From contig JAFQTO010000020.1 in assembly GCA_017408985.1 (NCBI GenBank), positions 1 through 64,000 of the forward strand: a stretch of 64,000 nucleotides of DNA, written 5' to 3'. This stretch comes from Clostridia bacterium. GTDB taxonomy: Bacteria; Bacillota; Clostridia; Oscillospirales; Butyricicoccaceae. The notes under the pieces are model-generated. The model was not told the origin of the DNA. It did no database searches and saw only the letters and a program-made list of their open reading frames with translations. Both the position numbers and the translations under genes were made by a program. This document shows positions 1 through 7,398 of the stretch, piece by piece (position 1 is the stretch's first letter; every line of letters starts with the position of its first letter).

Positions 1-108
1 ATATGCTTCTTCAATGCTTTGCAGTTCGTGGGAATCAATACTGCCTATATCACGAAATATGTGAAAAGATTTTCTTTTGAATATCATTGGGTAAAGTCTG
101 CTGTCCAT
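1..108 (-). CDS. Nitroreductase-family protein, N-terminal fragment (runs off the left edge)
   Basis: An ATG at 108 on the minus strand is preceded by AAGGAG at 117-122 with 8 bases between, and opens 36 codons that stay open to the window edge. The peptide contains MIFKRKSFHIFR near its start, which resembles the N-terminus of small clostridial nitroreductase-family flavoproteins (RKS..F motif that contacts FMN phosphate). Only about a sixth of such a protein is visible, so the family call is tentative. It is transcribed divergently from the DUF2975/XRE pair. Confidence 0.55.
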   Translation of the reverse strand, partial: MDSRLYPMIFKRKSFHIFRDIGSIDSHELQSIEEAY

Positions 109-220
109 ATAGTCCACTCCTTCGTGTTTCTGTAAGTGAATCATAGCACAAAGGATTAAAAATATCAAGGTGGATTTAATAAGAAACGAATTGTTTTTAA
201 CGAGAAACATTAAAAAACCA

Positions 221-249
221 TTGACATACATTAAAAGTTGTGCTATACT
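221..249 (+). promoter_or_regulatory. Sigma-A type promoter for the DUF2975/XRE pair
   Basis: TTGACA at 221-226, a 17-base spacer and TATACT at 244-249, with a TG extension just before the -10. This is a near-consensus housekeeping promoter 33 bases before the ATG at 282. Confidence 0.85.
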
Positions 250-281
250 TTCATCATCAAAAAACTTTGGAGGTATGTGAA

Positions 282-851
282 ATGAAAAACTTCAGCAAAT
301 TTATCGGCAATATGGCAAAAATAGTTACGAAAGTCGTAGAGGTGTTTCAGTGGGTTGGAGCAGGCTTGATGCTGGCCGCAACTGTCTGTGCACTCATAAA
401 TCCCGATTGGGTTAGTTATTTCATCGGTTATGATGCGTGTGAGAAATGTGGCGCAAAACTGTCCGTTTACGGCTTTGAAATTCAGGCGGCTGTTACAAAC
501 GGTCAGGTTGATATGATGGCGCTTTTCCTGTTTGGCATCGGTGCAACTCTTATCCTTGCGCTTATGGCTATGATTTTCAGAAACCTGCATTTGATTATTA
601 AAAAATCTGAGGGAACCACACCGTTCCAGCCGGATAATGTGCGTATGTTCCGTGAAATTGGAATCTTTTCCATCGCTGTTCCCGTTGTTGGCTTTGTTAT
701 GAGCATTATTTCAAGAATTGCGATTGGTGTCGAAGTGGCTGAAATATACAATAGCTTTGAGGGCTTTGTCATTGGTATCGTTGTGCTCTGCATTACACAG
801 TTCTTTGCTCACGGCATTGATCTTGAAAAAGACGTTGATGGTTTGTTATAA
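282..851 (+). CDS. DUF2975 family membrane protein
   Basis: A 189-residue protein with about four hydrophobic segments: roughly residues 20-42, 80-103, 127-150 and 160-178. A Cys pair (CEKC) lies in the first extracytoplasmic stretch. Size, topology and the neighbouring small XRE regulator match the DUF2975 (YoaS-like) family, whose function is not established. The ATG at 282 is chosen because GGAGG lies at 269-273; an in-frame ATG at 240 would fall inside the promoter. The XRE gene follows 10 bases downstream, so the two form one operon. Confidence 0.8.
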   Translation: MKNFSKFIGNMAKIVTKVVEVFQWVGAGLMLAATVCALINPDWVSYFIGYDACEKCGAKLSVYGFEIQAAVTNGQVDMMALFLFGIGATLILALMAMIFRNLHLIIKKSEGTTPFQPDNVRMFREIGIFSIAVPVVGFVMSIISRIAIGVEVAEIYNSFEGFVIGIVVLCITQFFAHGIDLEKDVDGLL

Positions 852-861
852 GGAGGCGGCT

Positions 862-1080
862 ATGGGTAAAGGTAAAATTGTTCTCCGTTTAGACAGAATG
901 ATGGTAGAGAGAAAAATGTCCTTAAACGAGCTTGCAGAGCGTGTGGGCATATCCAACGTCAACCTTTCCAAAATCAAAAACAACAAAGTAACGGCAATTC
1001 GCTTTTCCACACTTGCCGCGATCTGCGAGGTGCTCGATTGCGAAGCCGGAGATATTCTGGAATTTCAAAAAGAAAAATAA
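862..1080 (+). CDS. Small XRE/Cro-C1 family regulator (YozG-like)
   Basis: A 72-residue protein that is almost entirely one helix-turn-helix domain. MSLNELAERVGIS followed by NLSKIKNNK gives the two HTH helices, and a YozG-type tail (CEVLDCEAGDILEF) follows. AGGAGG at 851-856 precedes the ATG. Such regulators are routinely paired with DUF2975 membrane proteins and probably control the pair, but no operator was identified. A terminator follows at once. Confidence 0.88.
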   Translation: MGKGKIVLRLDRMMVERKMSLNELAERVGISNVNLSKIKNNKVTAIRFSTLAAICEVLDCEAGDILEFQKEK

Positions 1081-1089
1081 AAACATACA

Positions 1090-1125
1090 AGCCCTCGTGC
1101 CTCATATGGAGCGAGGGCTGTTTTG
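1090..1125 (+). terminator. Rho-independent terminator after the XRE gene
   Basis: AGCCCTCG (1090-1097) pairs with CGAGGGCT (1112-1119), followed by GTTTTG. It closes the DUF2975/XRE operon. Confidence 0.8.
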
Positions 1126-1285
1126 TTAAAAATGCTTCAATTTCCCCAATGTTAGTATACCTTTTGCGACTGCTAACGCTGGAAAGGGGCTGTCCCACGC
1201 CGGACAGACACTTTTCGGCGGGGGCGCAAGAGGTATATATAACCCGCCGCAGCGATCAGCTACCGTACCGTATTTTTTCATGCTC

Positions 1286-1549
1286 CTACTCAAAGGGAAT
1301 CGTCAATTTCTTCGGAAGCTCGCTCATGGAGAGTTCCAGAATTTTGCGGATTGCGATTTTTGCAAATACGTTTGTTTTGCTCATATCGCCGTCTGACAGT
1401 TTTACGATCTGCGCTATTCCGGCAGAAAAGTCAAAACAGATTTCTCCCCATTCATCGTCGTCGTTTGCATACCGATGTACTGCTTTGTACTCGTATGCAG
1501 CGGCGGCAATCTGCTGCATGGTACGAAGAATAACATTACAAATAACCAT
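1286..1549 (-). pseudogene. Possible C-terminal remnant of an unidentified protein
   Basis: The minus strand reads 87 codons ending in TAG. The peptide looks protein-like (YANDDDEWGEICFDF, then SKTNVFAKIAIRKILELS) rather than like a random frame. There is no ribosome binding site before the ATG at 1549, and just past it the plus strand carries a different coding remnant. I read it as the surviving 3' end of a gene cut at about 1540. I do not recognise the family. A second short minus-strand frame (about 1278-1125, beginning MKKYGTVADRCGGLYIPL) lies downstream of its stop and may belong to the same debris. Confidence 0.35.
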
Positions 1550-2319
1550 ATCAACTTGGAAATGGATCGCAAGCTGGCACATCTTGTGGTGACTCCCACC
1601 ATCAGCGGCGAGCTTGGCGATATCGAAGCCATCGAGGTCAAGGACATCTATACTGCCGCGACCTTCGACGGCAAAACCGGCACTGTGACAACTACCGGCA
1701 ATCCCGACAGCGAAATTCTCTTGAAGAAAAACGGTGACGGCACTTGGGAAACGCTGCTGATCCCCATAGATGCAACCGCCGTGACTCTGACCATTCATAT
1801 GGCAAACGGCAAGTACTACACCATCACCGTGACCCTTGAAGGCGGCGTGGTAGAAGGAAAGCAGTATAATGTGGCGGTGAATGTGGGCGGTCACACCGGC
1901 GGCACTGCGACCTGCAAGGAACAGGCAAAGTGTGAATACTGCGGCGAGGGCTACGGTGAAAAGCTTGATCATACGTTTGAAGATTTGAAATGCACCGTAT
2001 GCGGTAAAGCTCAGATCGAAATCATCGGTCAGCAACTGAATATCGGCGGCGACCTTGCGATGAAATACTACGTTGAGGTTCTTGACCGGGATAGCATCAG
2101 GTTCGACGATGCCCAGTTGACGGCATCGCACCCACCAATTTTGATAAGAAGTTTACCTTTGAGATCAAAGAAGGCGACAACGTGGTGCAGACCTTCTCCA
2201 TCAGCGTGAACGACTATATCTCCGCAAAGCAGGATGACACAACAATGGGCAGCCTCGTCAAGGCACTCTATAACTACGGCGTGAGCGCGGAGGTTTATTA
2301 TCATAAAAATCAGGCTTGA
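1541..2319 (+). pseudogene. Broken surface/adhesin-like protein gene (internal deletion and frameshift)
   Basis: The plus strand codes for a beta-rich, fimbrillin-like stretch, then a cysteine-rich linker (ATCKEQAKCEYCGEGYG and DLKCTVCGKA) common in gut surface proteins, then MKYYVEVLDRDSIRF. At about 2115-2130 the frame changes. The +1 frame continues with GIAPTNFDKKFTFEIK and NDYISAKQDDTTMGSLVKAL, ending at the TGA at 2317-2319. The last two pieces resemble the start and end of one C-terminal domain seen in clostridial surface proteins, with its middle missing, so an internal deletion has shifted the frame. There is no credible start or RBS and no signal peptide. The 1126-1540 stretch upstream holds no intact gene. 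Confidence 0.7.
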
Positions 2320-2396
2320 TCAAGATTTCTGTGGATTTGACGCGGAGGGTGTGGTATACTCTAAGCAGCTACAAGTTTATACGGAGGGTATTCAGT

Positions 2397-3332
2397 ATGA
2401 AAGAGATCAGAAATATCGCCATTGCAGGCGCAGGTACGATGGGCTCGTCTATGGCGCAGGCTTTTGCAAAATGCGGTTATCCCGTCAAGGTATACGACGC
2501 TTTTCCCGCCGCTTTGGAAAAAGCAAAACACCTGCTCAAGCTTAATCAGGAAAGCGAAGTAAAGGCTGGTAACCTTACAGAGGAAGAGTCTTTGAAACTC
2601 CAAAGCCTTATCACCTTTGAAGAGGATATAAACTCACTTGCCGATACAGATTTCCTCGTTGAGGCTATCGTTGAGCGTCTTGAGATCAAGCACAGCTTCT
2701 ACAGCAGTCTGTGCAAGGTCGTCAGAGAGGATGCTATCTTATGCTCCAATACTTCGGGTCTCAGCATTACCAAAATTGCCGAGGCTGTGTCTGCGCCTCA
2801 GCGCTTTGCAGGTATGCACTGGATGAATCCGCCCCATATCATTCCTCTTATTGAGATAATCCGCGGTGAACAGACTGCCGAGGAGACCGCAGAGCAGGTC
2901 AAAGATATCGCCCTCAAGCTGGGCAAGAAGCCGGTTATCGTCAAGGATGCACCCAGCTTCGTGCTTAACCGTCTGCAGCAGGCTATTCTGCGCGAGAGCC
3001 TGCATATTGTAAACGAGGGTATCGCATCTCCCGAAGCTGTGGATGACGTTATGAAATACGCCCTCGGCTTCCGTTATGCCTGCTTCGGCCCATTTGAGAC
3101 CTGCGATCTGGGCGGTCTGGATATCCACTATAATATCTCCAAATATACTTTCCCTGATCTGTGCGATGCAAAAGAGCCCTTCGGTCTGCTGCAGGAGTGC
3201 ATCGACAATAACAGACTGGGCGTCAAAAACGGTGCAGGCTTCTACGATTACTCTAACGGCAAGGATGACGAGGTCATCCGCCGCCGTGACGAGATGTTCC
3301 TCAAGCTGTCCAAGTGCCTTTTCGGTGAATAA
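2397..3332 (+). CDS. 3-hydroxyacyl-CoA dehydrogenase (3-hydroxybutyryl-CoA dehydrogenase family)
   Basis: A 311-residue NAD(P)-dependent dehydrogenase that interconverts 3-hydroxyacyl-CoA and 3-oxoacyl-CoA. The N-terminal Rossmann fold shows G11-x-G13-xx-G16 and an acidic residue after the second strand (VKVYD). The SNTSGLS and HWMNPPH stretches hold the catalytic Ser/His region, and a C-terminal helical domain follows. The usual HFFNP signature reads HWMNPPH, so substrate preference may differ from classic Hbd. The ATG at 2397 has GGAGGG at 2383-2388. It stands alone between a pseudogene and a terminator. A role in butyrate formation with the lysine genes 38 kb away is possible but inferred. 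Confidence 0.85.
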   Translation: MKEIRNIAIAGAGTMGSSMAQAFAKCGYPVKVYDAFPAALEKAKHLLKLNQESEVKAGNLTEEESLKLQSLITFEEDINSLADTDFLVEAIVERLEIKHSFYSSLCKVVREDAILCSNTSGLSITKIAEAVSAPQRFAGMHWMNPPHIIPLIEIIRGEQTAEETAEQVKDIALKLGKKPVIVKDAPSFVLNRLQQAILRESLHIVNEGIASPEAVDDVMKYALGFRYACFGPFETCDLGGLDIHYNISKYTFPDLCDAKEPFGLLQECIDNNRLGVKNGAGFYDYSNGKDDEVIRRRDEMFLKLSKCLFGE

Positions 3333-3345
3333 AAAACTGTAATGT

Positions 3346-3377
3346 AAAAAGCATCGGCAAAATAGCCGATGCTTTTT
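3346..3377. terminator. Bidirectional terminator between hbd-like gene and gerAB
   Basis: AAAAAGCATCGGC (3346-3358) and GCCGATGCTTTTT (3365-3377) form a 13-bp stem with T runs on both strands. It serves the two convergent genes. Confidence 0.9.
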
Positions 3378-4450
3378 CAGTCTTTGCGGAGTTTTTTCCG
3401 AAAGGTTAGTGACAGAAGCATAATAAAGGGTATGCCGATAAGTGTAAACGATATTGCGGCGCGCAGATAGGAGTTTGATATTATCAGGTCGTAGGCGTCG
3501 CCGTAGTTCAGCAGGGTAAGACCGCCTGCCAGCAGGGGCAGGGCAATTGGCCAGACCATACATGTTTTCGGAAAATACTCGGTAAGCATACGTGATACAA
3601 ATCTCAGGCACATAGCCGATTTGATAGGTTGACAGAGCAAAAACGCCTGGGTCATAACTATCTCCATACCCTGAAACAGATCGCCCATATTTATCTGGGT
3701 CAGAGCAACGTAGTTGGGGAAGCGGAACAGACTGACAGAGGGGTATCCGAGTATAAGCACGTTGCGCAGATGTGCAAGGGTCAGCAGGGCGCAGGCGCAC
3801 AGCAGACCGATGCTGACGGCGCGGCTGACCTTTTTGGAGCTGCTGCACCTCGCCGTGGAGAAAATAAGAAACACCAGCGGCGCTACTTGAAAACCGATTG
3901 AGGTGAACACGCCTTTGGCTACCTCTCTGTATCCAAACTCGGCAACGGGAAGTACAGCACCAAGATCCATATGGGGGATAGAGGCGATAAAGGATATAAT
4001 AAGCAGCAGGGCAATAAGGGGAAAGGTTATGGTGGAGCTTCTGCCCAGCGTGCCCTCAGACACTATCATCAGCAGAGATATGGTTATACACATCACGATT
4101 ATGCTGGGCACAAGCAGATTGTTCTCGACCGGCGTAGATGATATGAATATGGTGAACAACGTTACTCCGCTTGATGCAATGATAACAGCCGCCAATATGA
4201 GCATAACAGCCGCGACCGTGCCGATTACTTTGCCCAGTGACAGACGGAATACCTCACGCATACTGTGGTGTGACTCGATGCGTATCATAGAATACATACG
4301 CACAAGTGGCAAACCGAGCAGGGGAACTATCAAAAACACCATCCATATATCCCTGCCTACTGCGCTCTCGCCGATAAGCGACAGTCTGCCGAACAGGATT
4401 ATTGCCGCAAGAAAAGCAAGCTGACGTGAAGAGAGTTCTTTTTTCATCAA
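3377..4450 (-). CDS. gerAB: Spore germination permease, GerAB/YndE family
   Basis: A 357-residue APC-type membrane protein with about ten hydrophobic helices and the family's N-terminus (ELSSRQLAFLAAIILFGR). GerAB proteins sit in the spore inner membrane and bind the germinant as the permease-like subunit of a germinant receptor. Its ATG overlaps the stop of the Ger(x)C gene by 4 bases (ATGA), so they are co-translated. It is last in the order gerAA-gerAC-gerAB. The germinant cannot be read from the sequence. Confidence 0.92.
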   Translation of the reverse strand: MMKKELSSRQLAFLAAIILFGRLSLIGESAVGRDIWMVFLIVPLLGLPLVRMYSMIRIESHHSMREVFRLSLGKVIGTVAAVMLILAAVIIASSGVTLFTIFISSTPVENNLLVPSIIVMCITISLLMIVSEGTLGRSSTITFPLIALLLIISFIASIPHMDLGAVLPVAEFGYREVAKGVFTSIGFQVAPLVFLIFSTARCSSSKKVSRAVSIGLLCACALLTLAHLRNVLILGYPSVSLFRFPNYVALTQINMGDLFQGMEIVMTQAFLLCQPIKSAMCLRFVSRMLTEYFPKTCMVWPIALPLLAGGLTLLNYGDAYDLIISNSYLRAAISFTLIGIPFIMLLSLTFRKKLRKD

Positions 4451-5493
4451 TTCTCCTTTTCCGCAAGCTTGGGAGAGGGGACGATAGATACCTTGATATC
4501 GGTCCTGATCTCAAGCTGCGAGTATACCTGACTCCATTGATAGGGGTATACCTCCGCCCAGTATTTGGGGGATTGGCGCTTGATACACCTGCCGATGCCT
4601 ATTGGGTCACAATCAAGAGCTTTCAGCTTGTCAATAAGGGTCATTATACCCGTTTCGATATCGTCGCTGACCATTTGCTCAAGAGTTTTATCGTCTGATT
4701 TTTCACCCTCGATCAGCGACAGCTCAAGCTTTATCTCAAAGGTCATAACTCCGTTTTTGTACTTCTTATTCGACTTGCCGGTATTTATCAGAAACGAATG
4801 TGTGTCGGTGGTGAATATGGCGTTGCTGACCTTTTCTTTTGCCAGCAGCAGGTATTTTGTTTCTTCTGTTGTAATGGTATTGACCATTACAGCATCTTTG
4901 AACAAAGCCGTTCCGCACACGTATGGCAGAGCGGTATCACCGCTGTCATCGACCGTTATCAGCGGCAGTACTCCGTCTATCCCGCTCTCTAAAGTATCGT
5001 TGAGAAAGACGTAAAACGGCACGTCGGGGGCTTTGAGCATACGGTAACATTCGACAAGAGAGTCGCGGATGGAGAAGGACGATATGGGATCGGTGTGCGG
5101 TTCGGTCTGCAATATCTCCTTTGCGCTGTCTACCGTTGCCGCAAGACGTATTGACGAGCGGAATCGGGGTGCCATATTCAGCAGGTCTATCAGGTGCGAC
5201 GCCTCACCGTTTTTGAGCCGTTCGGAGCTTATGAGTATTGTCTGCGCGTGGGTGAAATACAGTTTTTGCCCCTCAAGCTGTGCCAGCGCCGACATTGCAT
5301 CGGCTATGGTAGTCCCTTCGGTCTCCAGCAGGATTGGCGACAGCTTGTTCTGATTTGCGTCCTGCAGGTTGACTATCTGGCTCGTTATCTGATAGGTGTC
5401 CGTTCCGTCTATGGACAGACCCGATACTATCATCAGCTTGTCTATCTCGGTGGAGGCGGAACAGCCGCACAAAAGCGGCACGGACAGAGACAT
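4447..5493 (-). CDS. gerAC: Spore germination lipoprotein, Ger(x)C family
   Basis: 348 residues from the ATG at 5493: lipoprotein subunit of the GerA receptor, anchored outside the spore inner membrane. The lipobox is LLCGCS, followed by the Ger(x)C body (EIDKLMIVSGLSIDG). The ATG start leaves a very short, uncharged signal peptide and no RBS at normal distance. Reading in frame further upstream gives KRLIIIMSLSVPLLCGC, a normal signal peptide. AAGGAG lies 9 bases before the codon at 5514, but that codon is ATC. The true start may therefore be 5514, overlapping gerAA by 13 bases. Confidence 0.9.
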   Translation of the reverse strand: MSLSVPLLCGCSASTEIDKLMIVSGLSIDGTDTYQITSQIVNLQDANQNKLSPILLETEGTTIADAMSALAQLEGQKLYFTHAQTILISSERLKNGEASHLIDLLNMAPRFRSSIRLAATVDSAKEILQTEPHTDPISSFSIRDSLVECYRMLKAPDVPFYVFLNDTLESGIDGVLPLITVDDSGDTALPYVCGTALFKDAVMVNTITTEETKYLLLAKEKVSNAIFTTDTHSFLINTGKSNKKYKNGVMTFEIKLELSLIEGEKSDDKTLEQMVSDDIETGIMTLIDKLKALDCDPIGIGRCIKRQSPKYWAEVYPYQWSQVYSQLEIRTDIKVSIVPSPKLAEKEN

Positions 5494-5501
5494 TATTATT
5501 A

Positions 5502-6977
5502 TCAGCCGTTTGATAGGGTATCGCTCCTTCCTGCAATAAATCTGTCCCGTTTTCGCATCAGGTGGAATGGGAATCGGATTATGCTGTCCTCAGCATTTCC
5601 CAGACGCACCACGGGCATATTGGACAGAGTAGGGATGCCGAATGATGACTGCTCGCTTAAAAGAAGCAGCAGCCACAGCATACCCAGGATATATCCGTAC
5701 AGACCCAGTACCATACTGAGTATCATAAGGGTAAGCCGTATCCAGATGATAGCCGATTTGAGTTTGGGCGCGATAAGCCCCGTTATGCCCGAAAAAGCTA
5801 TTACTATCAGCATTGCTGGCGATACGATATGTGCGTCAACCGCCGCCTGACCGACAACAAGACCGCCTACCACCGACAGAGTCTGCCCGAAAGATGCAGG
5901 GGTGCGCGAGCCTGCCTCGCGCAGTATCTCAAATGCCAGAAGCAGCATAATAGCTTCGGCTGTAATGCTGAACGGCACTCCCTGACGCGAAGCCGCCATA
6001 GACAACAGCAGCTGAGAGGGTATAAGCTCACGGTGAAACCGCATCAGCGCTATGAATATGGGCAGTATTGATATGGACAGACAGAATCCCATTATCCTCA
6101 GCGTGCGGTTTATCGCGGCAAAGAAAAAATTGACGTAATAATCCTCGGGCGACTGAAACGCCTCCAGAAAAATATACGGTACGGTCAGCGCAACGGGTGA
6201 TCCGTCAACGAATATGGCTATCCGCCCCTCAAGCAGCTTTGCCGCCGCCACGTCGGGGCGCTCGGTCGAGCCGGTGTTTCGGATAGGCGACCATTTGGTC
6301 TCCCTGATCTGCTCGGCGATATAGTTGGTGTCAAGTATCCCGTCACGCCTGACGGCGTTGAGCCGCCGTTTCAGCTCATCTACGATATCCTGTCTGGCGC
6401 ACCCCTCGATATAGCAGATACAGCAGGTGGTCTGGGTTATCTCACCAAGCTGAAAATACTCTACCTTAAGCTTGCGGTTGCGTATCTTGCGGCGCAGCAG
6501 GGATATATTCATCAGTATAGGCTCGGTGAACCCTTCTCGCGGGCCTTTGAGCAGAGGCTCGTTGGGCGGCTCCTCCGTGCCGCGCCGCAAAAAGTTCTTG
6601 CTGCCCACGATAAGCGCCTTGTCACATCCGTCGCAGAACACTATGGTGTCTCCGTACAGCAGGGAATAGATGATCTGCTCGGGGTCAGATGACTGGGACG
6701 TTTCGTTGGTCTGCAGCACCCTCTGCTCAATATATGTCAGTTTGTCCCTGCCTATGGCCACGGTAGGGCGGTGGGTGACCACCGCGCGGATGATGTTGTC
6801 GTTTACCAGTGGAGAGTTGACCATTCCGTCGACAAAGAACAGACAGCATTCCAGGTTTGTGCAGGTCTTGTCGGCAGGGCGGAATCTATGCAGCTTGACC
6901 GTTTTGTCATCGCCCAGCATTTGCTGCATAAGCTTTATGTTTTCTTCTATATTTGAAGTGATTTTTTGTGTTTTCAT
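5502..6977 (-). CDS. gerAA: Spore germination protein GerAA family
   Basis: 491 residues. A soluble N-terminal domain of about 280 residues (IEENIKLMQQMLGDD, later ERPDVAAAKLLEGRIAIFVD) is followed by five or six membrane helices, the GerA-family arrangement. These subunits oligomerise in the spore inner membrane and release ions when germinant binds. The ATG at 6977 is chosen because GGGAGG lies 6 bases upstream; a longer frame to 7037 has no RBS. First gene of the operon. A promoter resembling those read by sigma-G lies just upstream. Confidence 0.93.
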   Translation of the reverse strand: MKTQKITSNIEENIKLMQQMLGDDKTVKLHRFRPADKTCTNLECCLFFVDGMVNSPLVNDNIIRAVVTHRPTVAIGRDKLTYIEQRVLQTNETSQSSDPEQIIYSLLYGDTIVFCDGCDKALIVGSKNFLRRGTEEPPNEPLLKGPREGFTEPILMNISLLRRKIRNRKLKVEYFQLGEITQTTCCICYIEGCARQDIVDELKRRLNAVRRDGILDTNYIAEQIRETKWSPIRNTGSTERPDVAAAKLLEGRIAIFVDGSPVALTVPYIFLEAFQSPEDYYVNFFFAAINRTLRIMGFCLSISILPIFIALMRFHRELIPSQLLLSMAASRQGVPFSITAEAIMLLLAFEILREAGSRTPASFGQTLSVVGGLVVGQAAVDAHIVSPAMLIVIAFSGITGLIAPKLKSAIIWIRLTLMILSMVLGLYGYILGMLWLLLLLSEQSSFGIPTLSNMPVVRLGNAEDSIIRFPFHLMRKRDRFIAGRSDTLSNG

Positions 6978-6994
6978 CCTGAAGCCTCCCGTGA

Positions 6995-7025
6995 TAGTAT
7001 TGCCTGATAGCCCTGCGCTGATACA
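6995..7025 (-). promoter_or_regulatory. Candidate forespore (sigma-G/F type) promoter for the gerA operon
   Basis: On the minus strand TGTATC (7025-7020) and AATACTA (7001-6995) are separated by 18 bases, close to the GNATA / CATACTA pattern of sigma-G and sigma-F promoters. It is 18 bases before the gerAA ATG. Germination receptors are normally sigma-G dependent, but the match is imperfect (A instead of C at the first -10 base). Confidence 0.45.
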
Positions 7026-7093
7026 AAAATCTGCCAATAATTAAAAACTGCCTTTTTGACCGGGCGCCAAAGGGCTTTTGCGGATAAAAACAG

Positions 7094-7123
7094 TTGACAA
7101 TTTTGGGACTTGTGTACTATACT
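7094..7123 (+). promoter_or_regulatory. Sigma-A promoter of the valS T-box leader
   Basis: TTGACA at 7094-7099, 18-base spacer, TATACT at 7118-7123. Transcription would start near 7130 and produce the T-box RNA. Confidence 0.88.
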
Positions 7124-7129
7124 AATATG

Positions 7130-7367
7130 AGTAAAAGCGATGATAAGCAGGAGTACTGTTACGTGAATGCCCAGAGAGGATGCGGCTGGTGTGAGCATCC
7201 GTGAAGCGTGGTGGGAAGGTCGGCTTGGAGCTGCACGGCTGAACTGGCAGTAAGCTGTGCCGTTTTCCGCGTCAAGGAGCAAAAGTGCGCCCGTGTTCTC
7301 GGGCGAATATGGGTGGTACCGCGAGAGTTATTCTCGTCCCGTAGCCTTGTTGGCTGCGGTTTTTTTA
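7130..7367 (+). ncRNA. T-box riboswitch leader controlling valS
   Basis: This leader senses uncharged tRNA. The invariant T-box sequence GGGTGGTACCGCG is at about 7310-7322, the Stem I apical motif GCTGGTGTGAGC at about 7188-7199, and the AGTA/AGAGAGG Stem I elements lie before it. A Val codon, GTC at 7219-7221 in GAAGGTCGG, is the best candidate specifier and fits the downstream valyl-tRNA synthetase. The leader ends in a terminator (CCGTAGCC 7339-7346 with GGCTGCGG 7352-7359, then seven T). Uncharged tRNA-Val should favour the antiterminator and switch valS on. Confidence 0.95.
7339..7367 (+). terminator. Terminator of the valS T-box
   Basis: CCGTAGCC/GGCTGCGG stem followed by TTTTTTTATTTT. 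Its 5' arm lies just after the T-box sequence, as expected for competition with the antiterminator. Confidence 0.9.
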
Positions 7368-7398
7368 TTTTGTAAAATAAGAGAGGAGATATATACCA

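Noticed and set aside
1038-1592. A 184-codon plus-strand frame over the XRE terminator
   Set aside because: It starts inside the XRE gene and crosses its terminator and the remnant region; no RBS and no protein-like pattern.
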